A stretch of DNA of 64,000 bases from the NCBI GenBank assembly GCA_025869365.1, contig JAOZVV010000025.1, forward strand, positions 16,281-80,280, in the 5' to 3' direction. The position numbers and the translations under genes were made by a program. This document shows positions 17,028 through 26,724 of the stretch, piece by piece. Each line of letters starts with the position of its first letter. The stretch's first letter is position 1. The notes beneath the pieces were generated by a model that saw nothing but the letters and a program-made list of their open reading frames with translations, was not told the DNA's origin and did not search any database. Source of the DNA: Pseudonocardia sp. (GTDB lineage Bacteria > Actinomycetota > Actinomycetes > Mycobacteriales > Pseudonocardiaceae).

Positions 17028-18283
17028 GCGTTGGCCTCCACTGGATCGCGGTCTCGGATTGGTCGGCCCGGGGGATTGACGGCCAGTGCCGCGAAGACCC
17101 AGAGGAACCGGCTGTCGTAGAAGTCCCCGGAGGTCATGCTGGCGGTGGTGATGAAGACGATGGCCATGACCAGGGCCAGCGAGTCGTTCGGGAGCGAGCG
17201 CCAGGGCTGGACATCCCGGATCAGCGCCACCACGAACCCCGCCAGCAGGACGAGGCCGACGACGCCTCCGGTGGCCGCGACGTCCACGGCGAGGTTGTGG
17301 GGGTAGCCCAGGTCCGCGTTGACACCGAAGTGGACGTAGAAGCTGTCCAGGCCCCCGCCCACCACCGGGTTGTCCCGGAACAGGGCCAGTCCCTGCTCGA
17401 CGAGCTGGGGCCGTCCGGAGAACTGGTCCTGCTGGGGCGCCGCGACGAAGCGCTCCTGGATCATCTGCAGGTTCTTGGCGTCGAGCAGGACCAGGCCGGC
17501 GGCGAGGCCCGTGAGCAGCACGAGCACGGCCGCCACGACCGCACGCACCGACAGACGACGCCAGCACAGCACCACGAACGCCGCCGCCGTGACTCCCGCG
17601 GACAGCACGCCCCCGCGGGAGCTGGCCAGCAGCGCCGCCGTCAGCAGCAGGGGCACCGGGACCAGGTAGAGCTTGCGTCGGTAGATCACGGCCAGCGCGA
17701 TCGCGGCGAGCGCGCCGAGGAGGACCACCCGGACGTAGATGTTCGGCCCGCCGCCGAAGGCGATCGTCCGGCCCTGCTCGTCGGTCTGACCCACGACGAG
17801 CCCGCTGAACGCGTACAGCATTCCGCTGGCGAAGGTCGCGACGAGCACGACGCGGCGGGCCTTGGCCGGGTCCGGTCCCGAGACCACGACCATGACCACG
17901 ATCAGCAGCGCCATGTAGACGAGGTCGGCCACCCGCTCGTCCGTGCGGGCGGCGTAGGGCGCCCAGAAGACCGTGAGCCACAGGTAGCCGATGACGGCGA
18001 GGGTCCACAGGAGCGACGGGGCCCACGGGTGCCGGTAGTCCGGATGGTCCGGCCGGTAGCGCCACAGCAGCGCCGCCACCGCCAGTGCCGGGCAGACGAT
18101 CAGCCGCAGGTCCAGCTCGCCGAACTCGGTGATGCCGATCCGGTCGAGGGTGAACCGGCCCATCAACGCGGCGACGTAGGTCGCCAGGATCAGGGAGACC
18201 GGGACGGCGCGGCCCGCCCGCGCCGGCGGCGCGAGGAAGGAGGCGGGTTGCCGGTGTCGCCGTCGAGTGTCGGAGAGGCTCAT
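17024..18283 (-). CDS. O-antigen ligase/polymerase-like (Wzy) membrane protein
   Basis: Multi-TM; VVGGGLDSFYVHFGVNADLGYPHNLAVDVAATGGVVGLVLL typical of Wzy_C/WaaL superfamily. Confidence 0.85.
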   Translation of the reverse strand: MSLSDTRRRHRQPASFLAPPARAGRAVPVSLILATYVAALMGRFTLDRIGITEFGELDLRLIVCPALAVAALLWRYRPDHPDYRHPWAPSLLWTLAVIGYLWLTVFWAPYAARTDERVADLVYMALLIVVMVVVSGPDPAKARRVVLVATFASGMLYAFSGLVVGQTDEQGRTIAFGGGPNIYVRVVLLGALAAIALAVIYRRKLYLVPVPLLLTAALLASSRGGVLSAGVTAAAFVVLCWRRLSVRAVVAAVLVLLTGLAAGLVLLDAKNLQMIQERFVAAPQQDQFSGRPQLVEQGLALFRDNPVVGGGLDSFYVHFGVNADLGYPHNLAVDVAATGGVVGLVLLAGFVVALIRDVQPWRSLPNDSLALVMAIVFITTASMTSGDFYDSRFLWVFAALAVNPPGRPIRDRDPVEANA

Positions 18284-18285
18284 CG

Positions 18286-19452
18286 CTAGTGCGTCCCGTT
18301 CGCGCCGAGGATCTTCGCGTTCACGGCCATGGCCGCGTAGTACTGCGTGTTCTGCACGCCGTAGCCCTGCAGCAGCTCCTGGACCGCGGGGTCGTACCTG
18401 CCGAGCTTGACGAAGCCGTCGGCGATCCAGCCGTTGCCCTGACCGCTGCCGTCGACGTACTCCGGGTAGCGGTCGTCCCGGCCCAGCACGAAGGACGTGA
18501 GCGTCCGGGAGAACCGCGCCGTGTCCTCGGCGGTCCAGCCGGCGTCGAGGTCCCGCGCCTCGACGACGAAGGCGATCACGCCGTTCCCGTGGCTGACGTC
18601 CTGGCCCGGGCCGCTGTCCTGGCCCCAGACGTCACTCCACCAGTAGGCGACCGGATCGGCCCGGCTGGGCCGCAGCTGCCCCCGCAGGGACGAGGGGTAG
18701 TTCGGCAGCCCGTCGCTGATATCGGCCACGACCTCGTCGTAGCGCGCCCGCCGGGCGGGGTCCGTGGTCACCACCGAGAGGTCGAGTGCGATGTAGGCCC
18801 AGTGGGCCGCCATGTGCGTCCGGCTCCGGTAGATGAAGTCGTCCGCACCGCGCGAGAACCACTTGTCGAAGACGTTCTGTTCGGCGAAGGCCGTCAGCCG
18901 GTCGGAGCGGTCGCGGTAGCCCGCGACGGCGTACAACGGGCTCGTCCGCAGCACCCGGAGCAGCCGCGTGATGTAGCGCCAGCAGTAGCTCTCGAACAGC
19001 GGCACCTCCTGACCGCGGAGGTCGGGCTCCTGCGTCGTCCAGCCGAGGTAGGCGTCGTCGTAGCCCCGGGCGAACGACACCGAGGGACGGGCCGTCGCCA
19101 TCACGTTGTCCGCGTAGTCCAGCGCGACGTCGGCGTACCGGGCCTCGCCGGTGGCCTCGAACATGCTGGTGAAGGCGTCGATCGAGTACGCCAGCGTGTA
19201 ATGGTCCGCGCTGTCCGGGGACAGGCTGAGCGGGCGGCTCTCCGCGTCGAACGCGCTCTCGTCGGCGTCGAACGCAGCCTTCCAGTACGAGACCGGCAGC
19301 AGCGGCCGGGCCGGGTGTCCCGGCGGCGGCACCGGGGCCAGGCCGCCCGAGGGAGGTGTCGGCGGCGGCGGGACGGCGGTGCAGGCGCTCACCGCGACGA
19401 CGAGGACCAGCATCAGCCCCGCCGCCGCCCTGCCCGACATCCGCGCCGTCAC
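18286..19452 (-). CDS. Secreted lipoprotein with helical-barrel glycan-active-enzyme-like sequence
   Basis: Lipobox-like VLVVAVSACTAV; helical-repeat sequence rich in W/Y/D; GTGA 4-nt overlap with upstream wzx-like gene; no family assigned with certainty. Confidence 0.55.
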   Translation of the reverse strand: MTARMSGRAAAGLMLVLVVAVSACTAVPPPPTPPSGGLAPVPPPGHPARPLLPVSYWKAAFDADESAFDAESRPLSLSPDSADHYTLAYSIDAFTSMFEATGEARYADVALDYADNVMATARPSVSFARGYDDAYLGWTTQEPDLRGQEVPLFESYCWRYITRLLRVLRTSPLYAVAGYRDRSDRLTAFAEQNVFDKWFSRGADDFIYRSRTHMAAHWAYIALDLSVVTTDPARRARYDEVVADISDGLPNYPSSLRGQLRPSRADPVAYWWSDVWGQDSGPGQDVSHGNGVIAFVVEARDLDAGWTAEDTARFSRTLTSFVLGRDDRYPEYVDGSGQGNGWIADGFVKLGRYDPAVQELLQGYGVQNTQYYAAMAVNAKILGANGTH

Positions 19453-20753
19453 GTGCCCCTCCCGGTGGCCGCGGTCGCGCCCCTCCGCGCAGGCCGGACC
19501 CGCAGGAGGAGCGCGCCCGCGCAGGTGAGACAGGCGAGGTACCCGAGCAGCGTCCCGTAGGCGGCACCGGCGGCCCCGTACCGTCCGATGAGCACCACGT
19601 AGGTCACGATGCTCACCGCGAAGCCGACGACCTCGGCCACCGAGGCCATCGTGTTGCGGCGCACCGCGATCAGCAGGTTGACCACGATCTGGGCCGTCCC
19701 GAAGACGGCGGACGCCGCGACGAGCGGGAGGACGAGCTGTCTCGCGGGCTCGTAGTCCGGGCCCAGCAGCGGCACCAGTGCCACGTACAGGGCCACCGCC
19801 AGGAGACACGCGGCCGCGACACAGTAGACGACGACGCCGCCCAGGATCCGGCGCACGGCCAACGTCCCGCGGTCGTGCGCCTCCCGCCACACCCCGAGGC
19901 GGGAGTCCGCGAACGCCATCAACGGCCAGGCGAGCAGCTCCGTCATCGTGGCGACGGAGGCGTAGATCCCCAGCGCCGCGGTGGAGGCCAGGGCGGCGAG
20001 CAGCACCCGGTCGAGCCGCAGCATCCCGCTGTTGGCCATCGAGGAGGGGAGGAGCTGCAGCCCCTCGCGGCGCGCCGCGCGCAGGGCGTCCGGGGACGCG
20101 GGCGTCGAGTCCGGTGCGGCGCGCAACGCCCACCGGGTGATCCACACCGCCGTCGGGAGGACCCCGACGACCACGTAGGCCAGCATCCACGTCGTGCTGC
20201 TGGTGTTGCCGCCGAGGAACAGGAGGCCGATGCACACCAGCCGCAGGGACTCGCACGCCAGGGTGTAGCCGAGGAACTCCCGCTGCCGGCCCGCCGCGAT
20301 CGCGACCGAGCGGACGGCGCGGACGAAGGCGTTCGCCACCGCGAACAGGAGCGTCAGCGCGATACCGGTGCGCCAGGACCCGATGCCCGGCAACGGCACG
20401 ACGAGCACCGCGATCAGGATGGCCAGCCCGACCGACGACGGCGCCGTCAGCAGCCGGACGAACGATCTCGCGACGAGCCGCGCCGGTCTGCCCGAGTAGA
20501 CGGCGACGACGCTGCGGTCGCACCCGAGCAGCAGTCCCAGGCTGCACATGTAGGCGAGCTGCAGCATCAACGCGAGCTCGCCGCGCCCCGAGGGCGCGAG
20601 CGCCCGGGCCGCCAGGATGTTGACGACGAACGCCGCCCCGGCGGCGACGAGCTGGCAGATCAGGAGCATCGACGACGGGTCCTTGGCCGCGCTCCGGACG
20701 GCGGCGCACGCGGCGGCCACCGGTCGTGCGCGGCTCGGGCTGCTGGTCGTCAC
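19449..20753 (-). CDS. Wzx-like polysaccharide flippase (set A)
   Basis: About 12 hydrophobic helices; VVNILAARALAPSGRGELALMLQLAYM...; GTGA overlaps with neighbours. Confidence 0.85.
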   Translation of the reverse strand: MTTSSPSRARPVAAACAAVRSAAKDPSSMLLICQLVAAGAAFVVNILAARALAPSGRGELALMLQLAYMCSLGLLLGCDRSVVAVYSGRPARLVARSFVRLLTAPSSVGLAILIAVLVVPLPGIGSWRTGIALTLLFAVANAFVRAVRSVAIAAGRQREFLGYTLACESLRLVCIGLLFLGGNTSSTTWMLAYVVVGVLPTAVWITRWALRAAPDSTPASPDALRAARREGLQLLPSSMANSGMLRLDRVLLAALASTAALGIYASVATMTELLAWPLMAFADSRLGVWREAHDRGTLAVRRILGGVVVYCVAAACLLAVALYVALVPLLGPDYEPARQLVLPLVAASAVFGTAQIVVNLLIAVRRNTMASVAEVVGFAVSIVTYVVLIGRYGAAGAAYGTLLGYLACLTCAGALLLRVRPARRGATAATGRGT

Positions 20754-22006
20754 GGACGGGACCGTCGCGCCGTGGCGACCCGGCCCCGGGGCCGGTCACC
20801 GCCGTCCCCGAGCACGGCCGCGGCGAGCACCCCGAAGAGCCTGTCCCGGGAGAACCGCTCGACGGCCAGCCGCCTCGCCGCCGCCCCGGCGCGGGTCAGC
20901 CAGGCGGTGTCGCGGACCGCGGCGGCCAGGTCCTTCGCCGCCAGCGCGATGTCGTGCGGGTCGAGCACGATCCCGGCCCCGCTGTCCCGCAGGATCGTCG
21001 CCTGCCAGCCGCCGTAGTTGATCGCCTGCGGCCGGCTCGCCGCCAGCGCGTCGAAGAACTTGTTCGCCGAGTTCGCCTCGAGGGCGGGCAGCGGCACGGT
21101 GACGCTGGTGGCGACGGTGGCCGCCCCCATGATCGCCGGTACGTCGGCCTTGGGGACGCTCCCGGTGATGAACAGGGTGCGGTCGAGCACGTCCAGCTCG
21201 GTGGCGAGACGCCTGACCTCCGGCAGCTCGACCCCGTCGCCGACCAGCAGGAAGCGCACCTCGGGATCGAGCCTCGCCATCTCCGCGGCCACCCGCACGA
21301 GGTACCCGACACCGTTGACGCGCCCGAAGGTCCCCAGGTAGACGACGAGCGGGCGGTCCTGCAGCCACGGTCGGGCCGCGCGGAAGCGCCGGACCACGTC
21401 CGGGTCCGCGGGGAACAGGTCCAGGTCCGCCGCGTTCGGCACGACCGAGATGCGCTCGGCGGGGTACCCGTGACGGGCCACGCCCTCCGCCATCCCGTCG
21501 GACAGCGCCACCACGCTGTCCGCGTTGCGGTACGCGGCCCTGGCCAAGCCGTAGGCGAGCCGCACCGCCACGGGGTTGTCCAGGGCCCCCATCGCGATCG
21601 GGATCTCCGGCCACAGGTCGCGCACCTCGAACACGAAGCGGGCCCTGCGCGACCGGGCCGCGATCATGCCGGGTATCGCCACCGTGAGGGGCGTGCTCGA
21701 GGCGAAGACGACGTCGCCGCGCAACCGGGTGGCCTTGATGCTCGCGGCCACGGCGAACTGCAGGAAGCTCACGATCCGGCGCCGGTAGGACATCGTGTTC
21801 GAGTAGGGGGCCGGCAGCCAGTGCACCCGGATGCCGTCCTCCGTCGTGGTTCGCCACGACAGCGACGGGCTCTCCGCGGCGATGTCGCTGGTGACGACGT
21901 GGACCTCGTGGCCGAGATCGGCGAGCCGGCGTGCCTGTTCGTAGGCGCGGGTCCCGCCGGACATCGAGCGGGTGGTGAAGTACTGGTAGAGGTAGACGAT
22001 TCGCAC
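20750..22006 (-). CDS. WbuB-like GT4 glycosyltransferase
   Basis: VRIVYLYQYFTTRSMSGGTRAYEQARRLADLGHEVHVVTS...FEVRDLWPEIPIAMG...VVYLGTFGRVNGVGYLV...EANSANKFFDALAASRPQAINYGGWQ. Confidence 0.92.
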   Translation of the reverse strand: MRIVYLYQYFTTRSMSGGTRAYEQARRLADLGHEVHVVTSDIAAESPSLSWRTTTEDGIRVHWLPAPYSNTMSYRRRIVSFLQFAVAASIKATRLRGDVVFASSTPLTVAIPGMIAARSRRARFVFEVRDLWPEIPIAMGALDNPVAVRLAYGLARAAYRNADSVVALSDGMAEGVARHGYPAERISVVPNAADLDLFPADPDVVRRFRAARPWLQDRPLVVYLGTFGRVNGVGYLVRVAAEMARLDPEVRFLLVGDGVELPEVRRLATELDVLDRTLFITGSVPKADVPAIMGAATVATSVTVPLPALEANSANKFFDALAASRPQAINYGGWQATILRDSGAGIVLDPHDIALAAKDLAAAVRDTAWLTRAGAAARRLAVERFSRDRLFGVLAAAVLGDGGDRPRGRVATARRSRP

Positions 22007-22045
22007 GGGAGTCAGCGCCCTTCGTGGGTTCGGGCAGGGGAGCAC

Positions 22046-23272
22046 TCAGGCGGTTGCCGCGTACATGACCTTCTCGACCGCGTCCGCGGAGTCCGCGATG
22101 TCCGCCGCGCCCAGCGTCGGGTGCACGAGCAGGGCGAGTGAGGTCCGGCCGAGCTCGGCGGCCACGGGCAACGGCCGGTCCGGCCTGCCCACCGAGTCGA
22201 ACGCCCGCTCGCGGTGGATCTCGGTGCAGCCGCCGTTCGCGCACGGGATGCCCTCCGCCCGGATCGCGGCTGCGATCCGGTCCCGGTCCCAGCCGGGGGC
22301 GAGCAGCTCGTCCCGGACGTGCAGGTAGAAGCGGTAGTACGCCGGCTCGGCGCCCGCCACCACCGGGGGCAGGCGCAGGCTCGGGATGTCCCCGAGCCTG
22401 TCCCGCAGCACCGCGGCGTGCGCTCGGCGCGTCGCGACCCAGCGATCGATCTTGCGGAGCTGGGTGAGGCCGACCGCCGCCTGCACCTCGGTCATGCGGG
22501 CGTTCGTGCCGAAGCTCTCGTGCACCCAGCGGAAGCCCGGCGGGTGCTCCCGCTCGAAGACCGCCGCATAGCTCTTGCCGTGGTCCTTGAGCTCCCAGCA
22601 CCGCCGCCACAGCGCCTCGTCCCCGGTGGTGATCATGCCGCCCTCGCCGGCGGTGGTCATGATCTTGTCCTGGCAGAAGGACCACGCGGCGACATCACCG
22701 ACGGTTCCCACGCCCCGGCCGTCCCGCCGCGCTCCGTGGGCCTGTGCGCAGTCCTCCACCACCCGCAGCCCGTTGTCGCGCGCGACCCGCCGCAACGCCG
22801 CCATGTCCGCCGGGAACCCGGCGAGATGCACCACGATCACCGCCCGGGTGCGCTCCGTCACGGCCGCGGCCAGGCCGTCCGCGGTCATGCACTGCGTGTC
22901 CGGTGCGACGTCGACGACGACGGGGACGGCACCCCGGGTGACCACCGCGCTGGCCGTCGCGATGAACGTCACGGACGGGACGACGACCTCGTCCCCGGGG
23001 CCGATCCCGAGAGCCGCCAGCGCGATCTCGAGGGCGACGGTGCCGTTGGCGACGGCCACGCCGTACGGGGCGCCGGCCCACGCCGCGAACTCGCTCTCGA
23101 ACCGCCGTCCCCGGCCGCCCGTCCAGTAGTTGACGTCCCCCGAGGCCAGGACCTCCTGGACCGCGGCGGCGTCGTCCGCGTCGAAGGACGGCCACCGCGG
23201 CAGGGGCACGGACCGCACCGGCGTGCCCCCGGCACAGGCCAGGGTGGTCCCTGGGGTCCGGATCGCGGTCAT
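22046..23272 (-). CDS. DegT/DnrJ/EryC1/StrS family sugar aminotransferase
   Basis: GDEVVVPSVTFIATASAVV, VVEDCAQAHGA, AAWSFCQDKIMTTAGEGGMITT (PLP Lys). Confidence 0.93.
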   Translation of the reverse strand: MTAIRTPGTTLACAGGTPVRSVPLPRWPSFDADDAAAVQEVLASGDVNYWTGGRGRRFESEFAAWAGAPYGVAVANGTVALEIALAALGIGPGDEVVVPSVTFIATASAVVTRGAVPVVVDVAPDTQCMTADGLAAAVTERTRAVIVVHLAGFPADMAALRRVARDNGLRVVEDCAQAHGARRDGRGVGTVGDVAAWSFCQDKIMTTAGEGGMITTGDEALWRRCWELKDHGKSYAAVFEREHPPGFRWVHESFGTNARMTEVQAAVGLTQLRKIDRWVATRRAHAAVLRDRLGDIPSLRLPPVVAGAEPAYYRFYLHVRDELLAPGWDRDRIAAAIRAEGIPCANGGCTEIHRERAFDSVGRPDRPLPVAAELGRTSLALLVHPTLGAADIADSADAVEKVMYAATA

Positions 23273-25161
23273 CGGTGCTCCTCGGCGCGGCCGACCTCGA
23301 GCAGGGCGCCGCCGAACGGCGCGCCCAGGCCGACGGCGGCGGAACCGGAGCGGGGGGTGGGCACGAAGGGGGTGCCGGTGGTCAGCTCGACCATGGCGGC
23401 CGCGGGATCGGCGACCGCCGACAGCCCGCGGATGTCGTCGGGATGCAACGGCGGGACCCGGACGTGGGAGATCGCGGGGTGCAGCGGACGGACGTCGTAC
23501 TCGTCGGTGCCGAAGAGCTCCTCGTGCAGCTTCTCACCCCCGCGCAGTCCGGTGTAGACGATCGGGGTCGTGCGGCCCGCGATCTCCATCAGCTGGTGGG
23601 CGACGTCCACGATGCGCACCGGCGCCCCCATGTCGAGCACCAGCGCCTCCGCGGACCGGCCGATCGCCGCCGCCTGGATCACCAGTTCCACGGCCTCCGG
23701 GATGGTCATGAAGAACCGGGTGACATCGGGGTGGGTGATCGTCAGCGGACGACCGGCCGTGATCTGGTCGGCGAAGGTCGTCAGGACCGATCCACGGCTG
23801 CCGAGCACGTTGCCGAACCGGACCGACAGATAGGAACCGTCGGTCTGCTCGGACAGGCTCGCGACCAGCCGCTCGCCGACCCGCTTGGACCGACCCAGGA
23901 CGCTGATCGGGTTGGCCGCCTTGTCCGTGGAGATGTTGACGAAGCGCTCGGCCCCGCAGTTCAGCGCCGCGTCGAGGACGTGCCGGGTACCGAGGACGTT
24001 GGTCTTCCAGGCCTCGACGGGGTACTGCTCGAGCATCGGCAGGTGCTTCAGGGCCGCGGCGTGGAAGACGACCTCCGGGCGCCGTTCCGCGAACAGGCTG
24101 TTCAGCGCCTCGGCGTCGCGGATGTCCGCCAGGAGGACGTCCGGGGAGTCGAGCAGGGCCTTGCCGTGGATCGACAGCTGGACGCCGTGCAGGGCCGACT
24201 CGTCGCGGTCGAGCATCATCAGTTCGGCCGGCTCGAAGCGATGGATCTGCCGGCACAGCTCGGACCCGATGGACCCGCCGGCCCCGGTCACCAGGACCCG
24301 CTTGCCGCGCAGATATCCGGCGATCGTGGCGACGTCGGTCTCGATCGGCCGGCGGCCCAGCAGGTCCGCGACGTGCAGGTCCCGCAGGTCGGAGAAGCCC
24401 ACCCACGGCGTGATGAGCTCCGGGAGCGGGGGCAGCAGCTTGACCCCGATGCCGGCGTCCAGGGCCGTCGCGGCCAGCTGCTTCATCACCGCGGGTTCGG
24501 TGTGCCGCACGGCGATGACGAGGACCTGGGCACGGGTCTCGGCGGCGACGGCGGCGAGATCGGCCCGGCCCCCCCGCACCCTGACCCCCGCGATGCAGCG
24601 CCGGCGGAGCTCCGGGTCGTCGTCGAGCAGGGCCACCGGGCGGTAGCCGCTCTCCGGTTCCGACAGCATCGACCGCACGAGCTGCCGTCCGGCCTCCCCG
24701 GCCCCGAACACGATGACCGGCTGTGCCCCCGCGACCGGGCCCCTCGGGCGCTCCGACCGGCGCCGCACGAGCAGCCGCGCGCAGGCGGCGAGGGCGAGCA
24801 TGCCCAGCGCCGCGGTGAACGGGACCGAGCGCGGGACGAGCTGCTCGGGCATCAGGAACTGGTAGGCGAACAGCAACGCGCAGACCGTCGAGGCGACGAG
24901 GGCGAGGCTCCACGCCTCCTCGACGCTGCCGACGTAGTAGCGCCCGCGGTAGGTGCCGACCGCCGTACCCACCAGCCACTGCGCGACGGCGGCCACCGCG
25001 GCGATGTGCAGCACACCGGCGACGGCGATCTGGCCGGTGTCCCAGTCGTACCGGAACAGCGTGGCGACCACGAGTGCCACCGCCCATGCGACGCCGTCGA
25101 CCGAAGGCAGTCCGAGATGTCGGATCCGTGGTCGCCGCAGCGGGTTTCCGAGTGGGTACAC
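23269..25161 (-). CDS. CapD/PglF-like membrane NDP-sugar dehydratase (copy 2)
   Basis: Near-colinear paralog of 14118..15965: RGKRVLVTGAGGSIGSELCRQIHRFEPAELMMLDRDESALHGVQLSIHGKALLDSPDVLLADIRDAEALNSLF. Confidence 0.93.
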   Translation of the reverse strand: MYPLGNPLRRPRIRHLGLPSVDGVAWAVALVVATLFRYDWDTGQIAVAGVLHIAAVAAVAQWLVGTAVGTYRGRYYVGSVEEAWSLALVASTVCALLFAYQFLMPEQLVPRSVPFTAALGMLALAACARLLVRRRSERPRGPVAGAQPVIVFGAGEAGRQLVRSMLSEPESGYRPVALLDDDPELRRRCIAGVRVRGGRADLAAVAAETRAQVLVIAVRHTEPAVMKQLAATALDAGIGVKLLPPLPELITPWVGFSDLRDLHVADLLGRRPIETDVATIAGYLRGKRVLVTGAGGSIGSELCRQIHRFEPAELMMLDRDESALHGVQLSIHGKALLDSPDVLLADIRDAEALNSLFAERRPEVVFHAAALKHLPMLEQYPVEAWKTNVLGTRHVLDAALNCGAERFVNISTDKAANPISVLGRSKRVGERLVASLSEQTDGSYLSVRFGNVLGSRGSVLTTFADQITAGRPLTITHPDVTRFFMTIPEAVELVIQAAAIGRSAEALVLDMGAPVRIVDVAHQLMEIAGRTTPIVYTGLRGGEKLHEELFGTDEYDVRPLHPAISHVRVPPLHPDDIRGLSAVADPAAAMVELTTGTPFVPTPRSGSAAVGLGAPFGGALLEVGRAEEHR

Positions 25162-25204
25162 AGCGTCTCCCCTGGCAGTCGTCGTCGTTCGCGCAGCGAT
25201 GGGA

Positions 25205-26719
25205 CTAGTCGCCCGCCGAGCCGGCGGAGTTGAGGCTCCGCCTGCGCGGCGAAGCCGTGGGTGTGGACCCGGGGGCGGGCGGGCCGGGTGGCGTCCCGGC
25301 GTCGTCGGACCGCGCCGGGCCGTCGTCGGCGACGGGTGGCGGTGCCGAGCGTGGTGTCGCCGGACCCGGTCGCAGGACCGCAGCCGTCCACCGGTTGGGC
25401 ACCTGGTTCAGGATCGTCCCGACGACGGGGGCGGAGACCCCCTCCAGGATCTCCATGACCGAGTGCACCTCACGACGACCGGTCCTGCCGTGTCGGACCG
25501 CGAGCACGACGCCGTCCGCGGCCCGGGCGAGCGCCACCGCCTCGCTCGCCGAGAGGATCGGTGGCGTGTCGAGCAGGACCACGTCGTAGCGTCGCGCGAG
25601 CTCCGCCAGGAGGTGCCGGACGTGGTCGGAGGCCAGCAGGCCACCGGGGTGCGACGACAGGCAGCCCGCGGTGAGGACGTCGAGGAAGCCGTTCCCCCAC
25701 GGTCGCAGCACCGTGTCCAGGGGCCTGCCGCCCTCGAGCACGTCGATCACACCGGCTTCCGGGTGGCCCGGGTCGTCCTCCGGCGGCCGGCCGAGCATCT
25801 CCCCCACCCGCGGATTGCGCAGGTCGCAGTCGACGAGCACCACCCGTCGCCGGGACTGGGCGAGGGCGACGGCCAGATTGCAGACGATCGAGGTCCGCCC
25901 GTCCCCGTTGTTCGGGCTGATCACGGCGGTGATCTCCCCGCGGGAGCCGGCCTCGGCGGACGTCAGGGCGGCGCAGATCCGCCGGTAGGCCTCGGCCTGC
26001 GCACTGTCGGGCCGGGTCGCGACGGCCAGCGGGTCGAGGACGCTGGCCGGATCCCTGCGGAGCACCCCGAGGAGGGGGGACCGGGTCACCTCGGCCAGGT
26101 CCCGGGGCGACCGGACCGGCATCCGGAGGGCGTTGAGCGCGAGGGCCCCGGCGAGACCGGCGAGGAGGCCCAGGATCGCGCCGAGGATCAGGTTCAGCAT
26201 CATGTCCGGCGTCACGGGCGTGTCGGAGAAGGTCGCGGGCTGGACCACCTTGACCGTCAGGGCGGGGGCGTTGGACGGGTCGTTCCGTTCGAGATCCGCG
26301 ACGGTCCGGGTGAACTCCCGGCTCAGGGCGCCGGCGATCTGCTGGGCCCGCTCCGCCGAACCGTCGACCACCCTGGCCTTGATCAGCACGGTATCCGGGT
26401 CCAGGATCACCGAGGTCTCCCCGACGAGTTCGACCGGGTACATGTCCAGCCCCAGGTCCCGCACCACGCCCCCCGCGAGCGCCTCCGTGGTCAGGAGGGG
26501 GGCGTAGGACTTGGCCCGTTCCGTGGCGAGGAGCGCGCCCTGGTACGCGATCGACTCGTCCGCCGTCGGCGTGGGCGCCAGGATCATGGTCACCTCGGAG
26601 GCGTAGGTCGTCGATGTCCGGCTCGAGACGACACCGGCGCAGACGAGCCCGATGAGGAGGCCTGCCAGGACGACGTACCAGTACCACGCCACGACGCGTA
26701 GGTAATTGCGAATCCCCAC
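25205..26719 (-). CDS. Wzz/BY-kinase-like polysaccharide co-polymerase with altered Walker A
   Basis: Two TM Wzz architecture; ATPase domain ITAVISPNNGDGRTSIVCNLAVALAQSRRRVVLVDCDLRNPRVG...YDVVLLDTPPIL; GTG start at 26719. Confidence 0.9.
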   Translation of the reverse strand: MGIRNYLRVVAWYWYVVLAGLLIGLVCAGVVSSRTSTTYASEVTMILAPTPTADESIAYQGALLATERAKSYAPLLTTEALAGGVVRDLGLDMYPVELVGETSVILDPDTVLIKARVVDGSAERAQQIAGALSREFTRTVADLERNDPSNAPALTVKVVQPATFSDTPVTPDMMLNLILGAILGLLAGLAGALALNALRMPVRSPRDLAEVTRSPLLGVLRRDPASVLDPLAVATRPDSAQAEAYRRICAALTSAEAGSRGEITAVISPNNGDGRTSIVCNLAVALAQSRRRVVLVDCDLRNPRVGEMLGRPPEDDPGHPEAGVIDVLEGGRPLDTVLRPWGNGFLDVLTAGCLSSHPGGLLASDHVRHLLAELARRYDVVLLDTPPILSASEAVALARAADGVVLAVRHGRTGRREVHSVMEILEGVSAPVVGTILNQVPNRWTAAVLRPGPATPRSAPPPVADDGPARSDDAGTPPGPPAPGSTPTASPRRRSLNSAGSAGD

Positions 26720-26724
26720 TGTGA

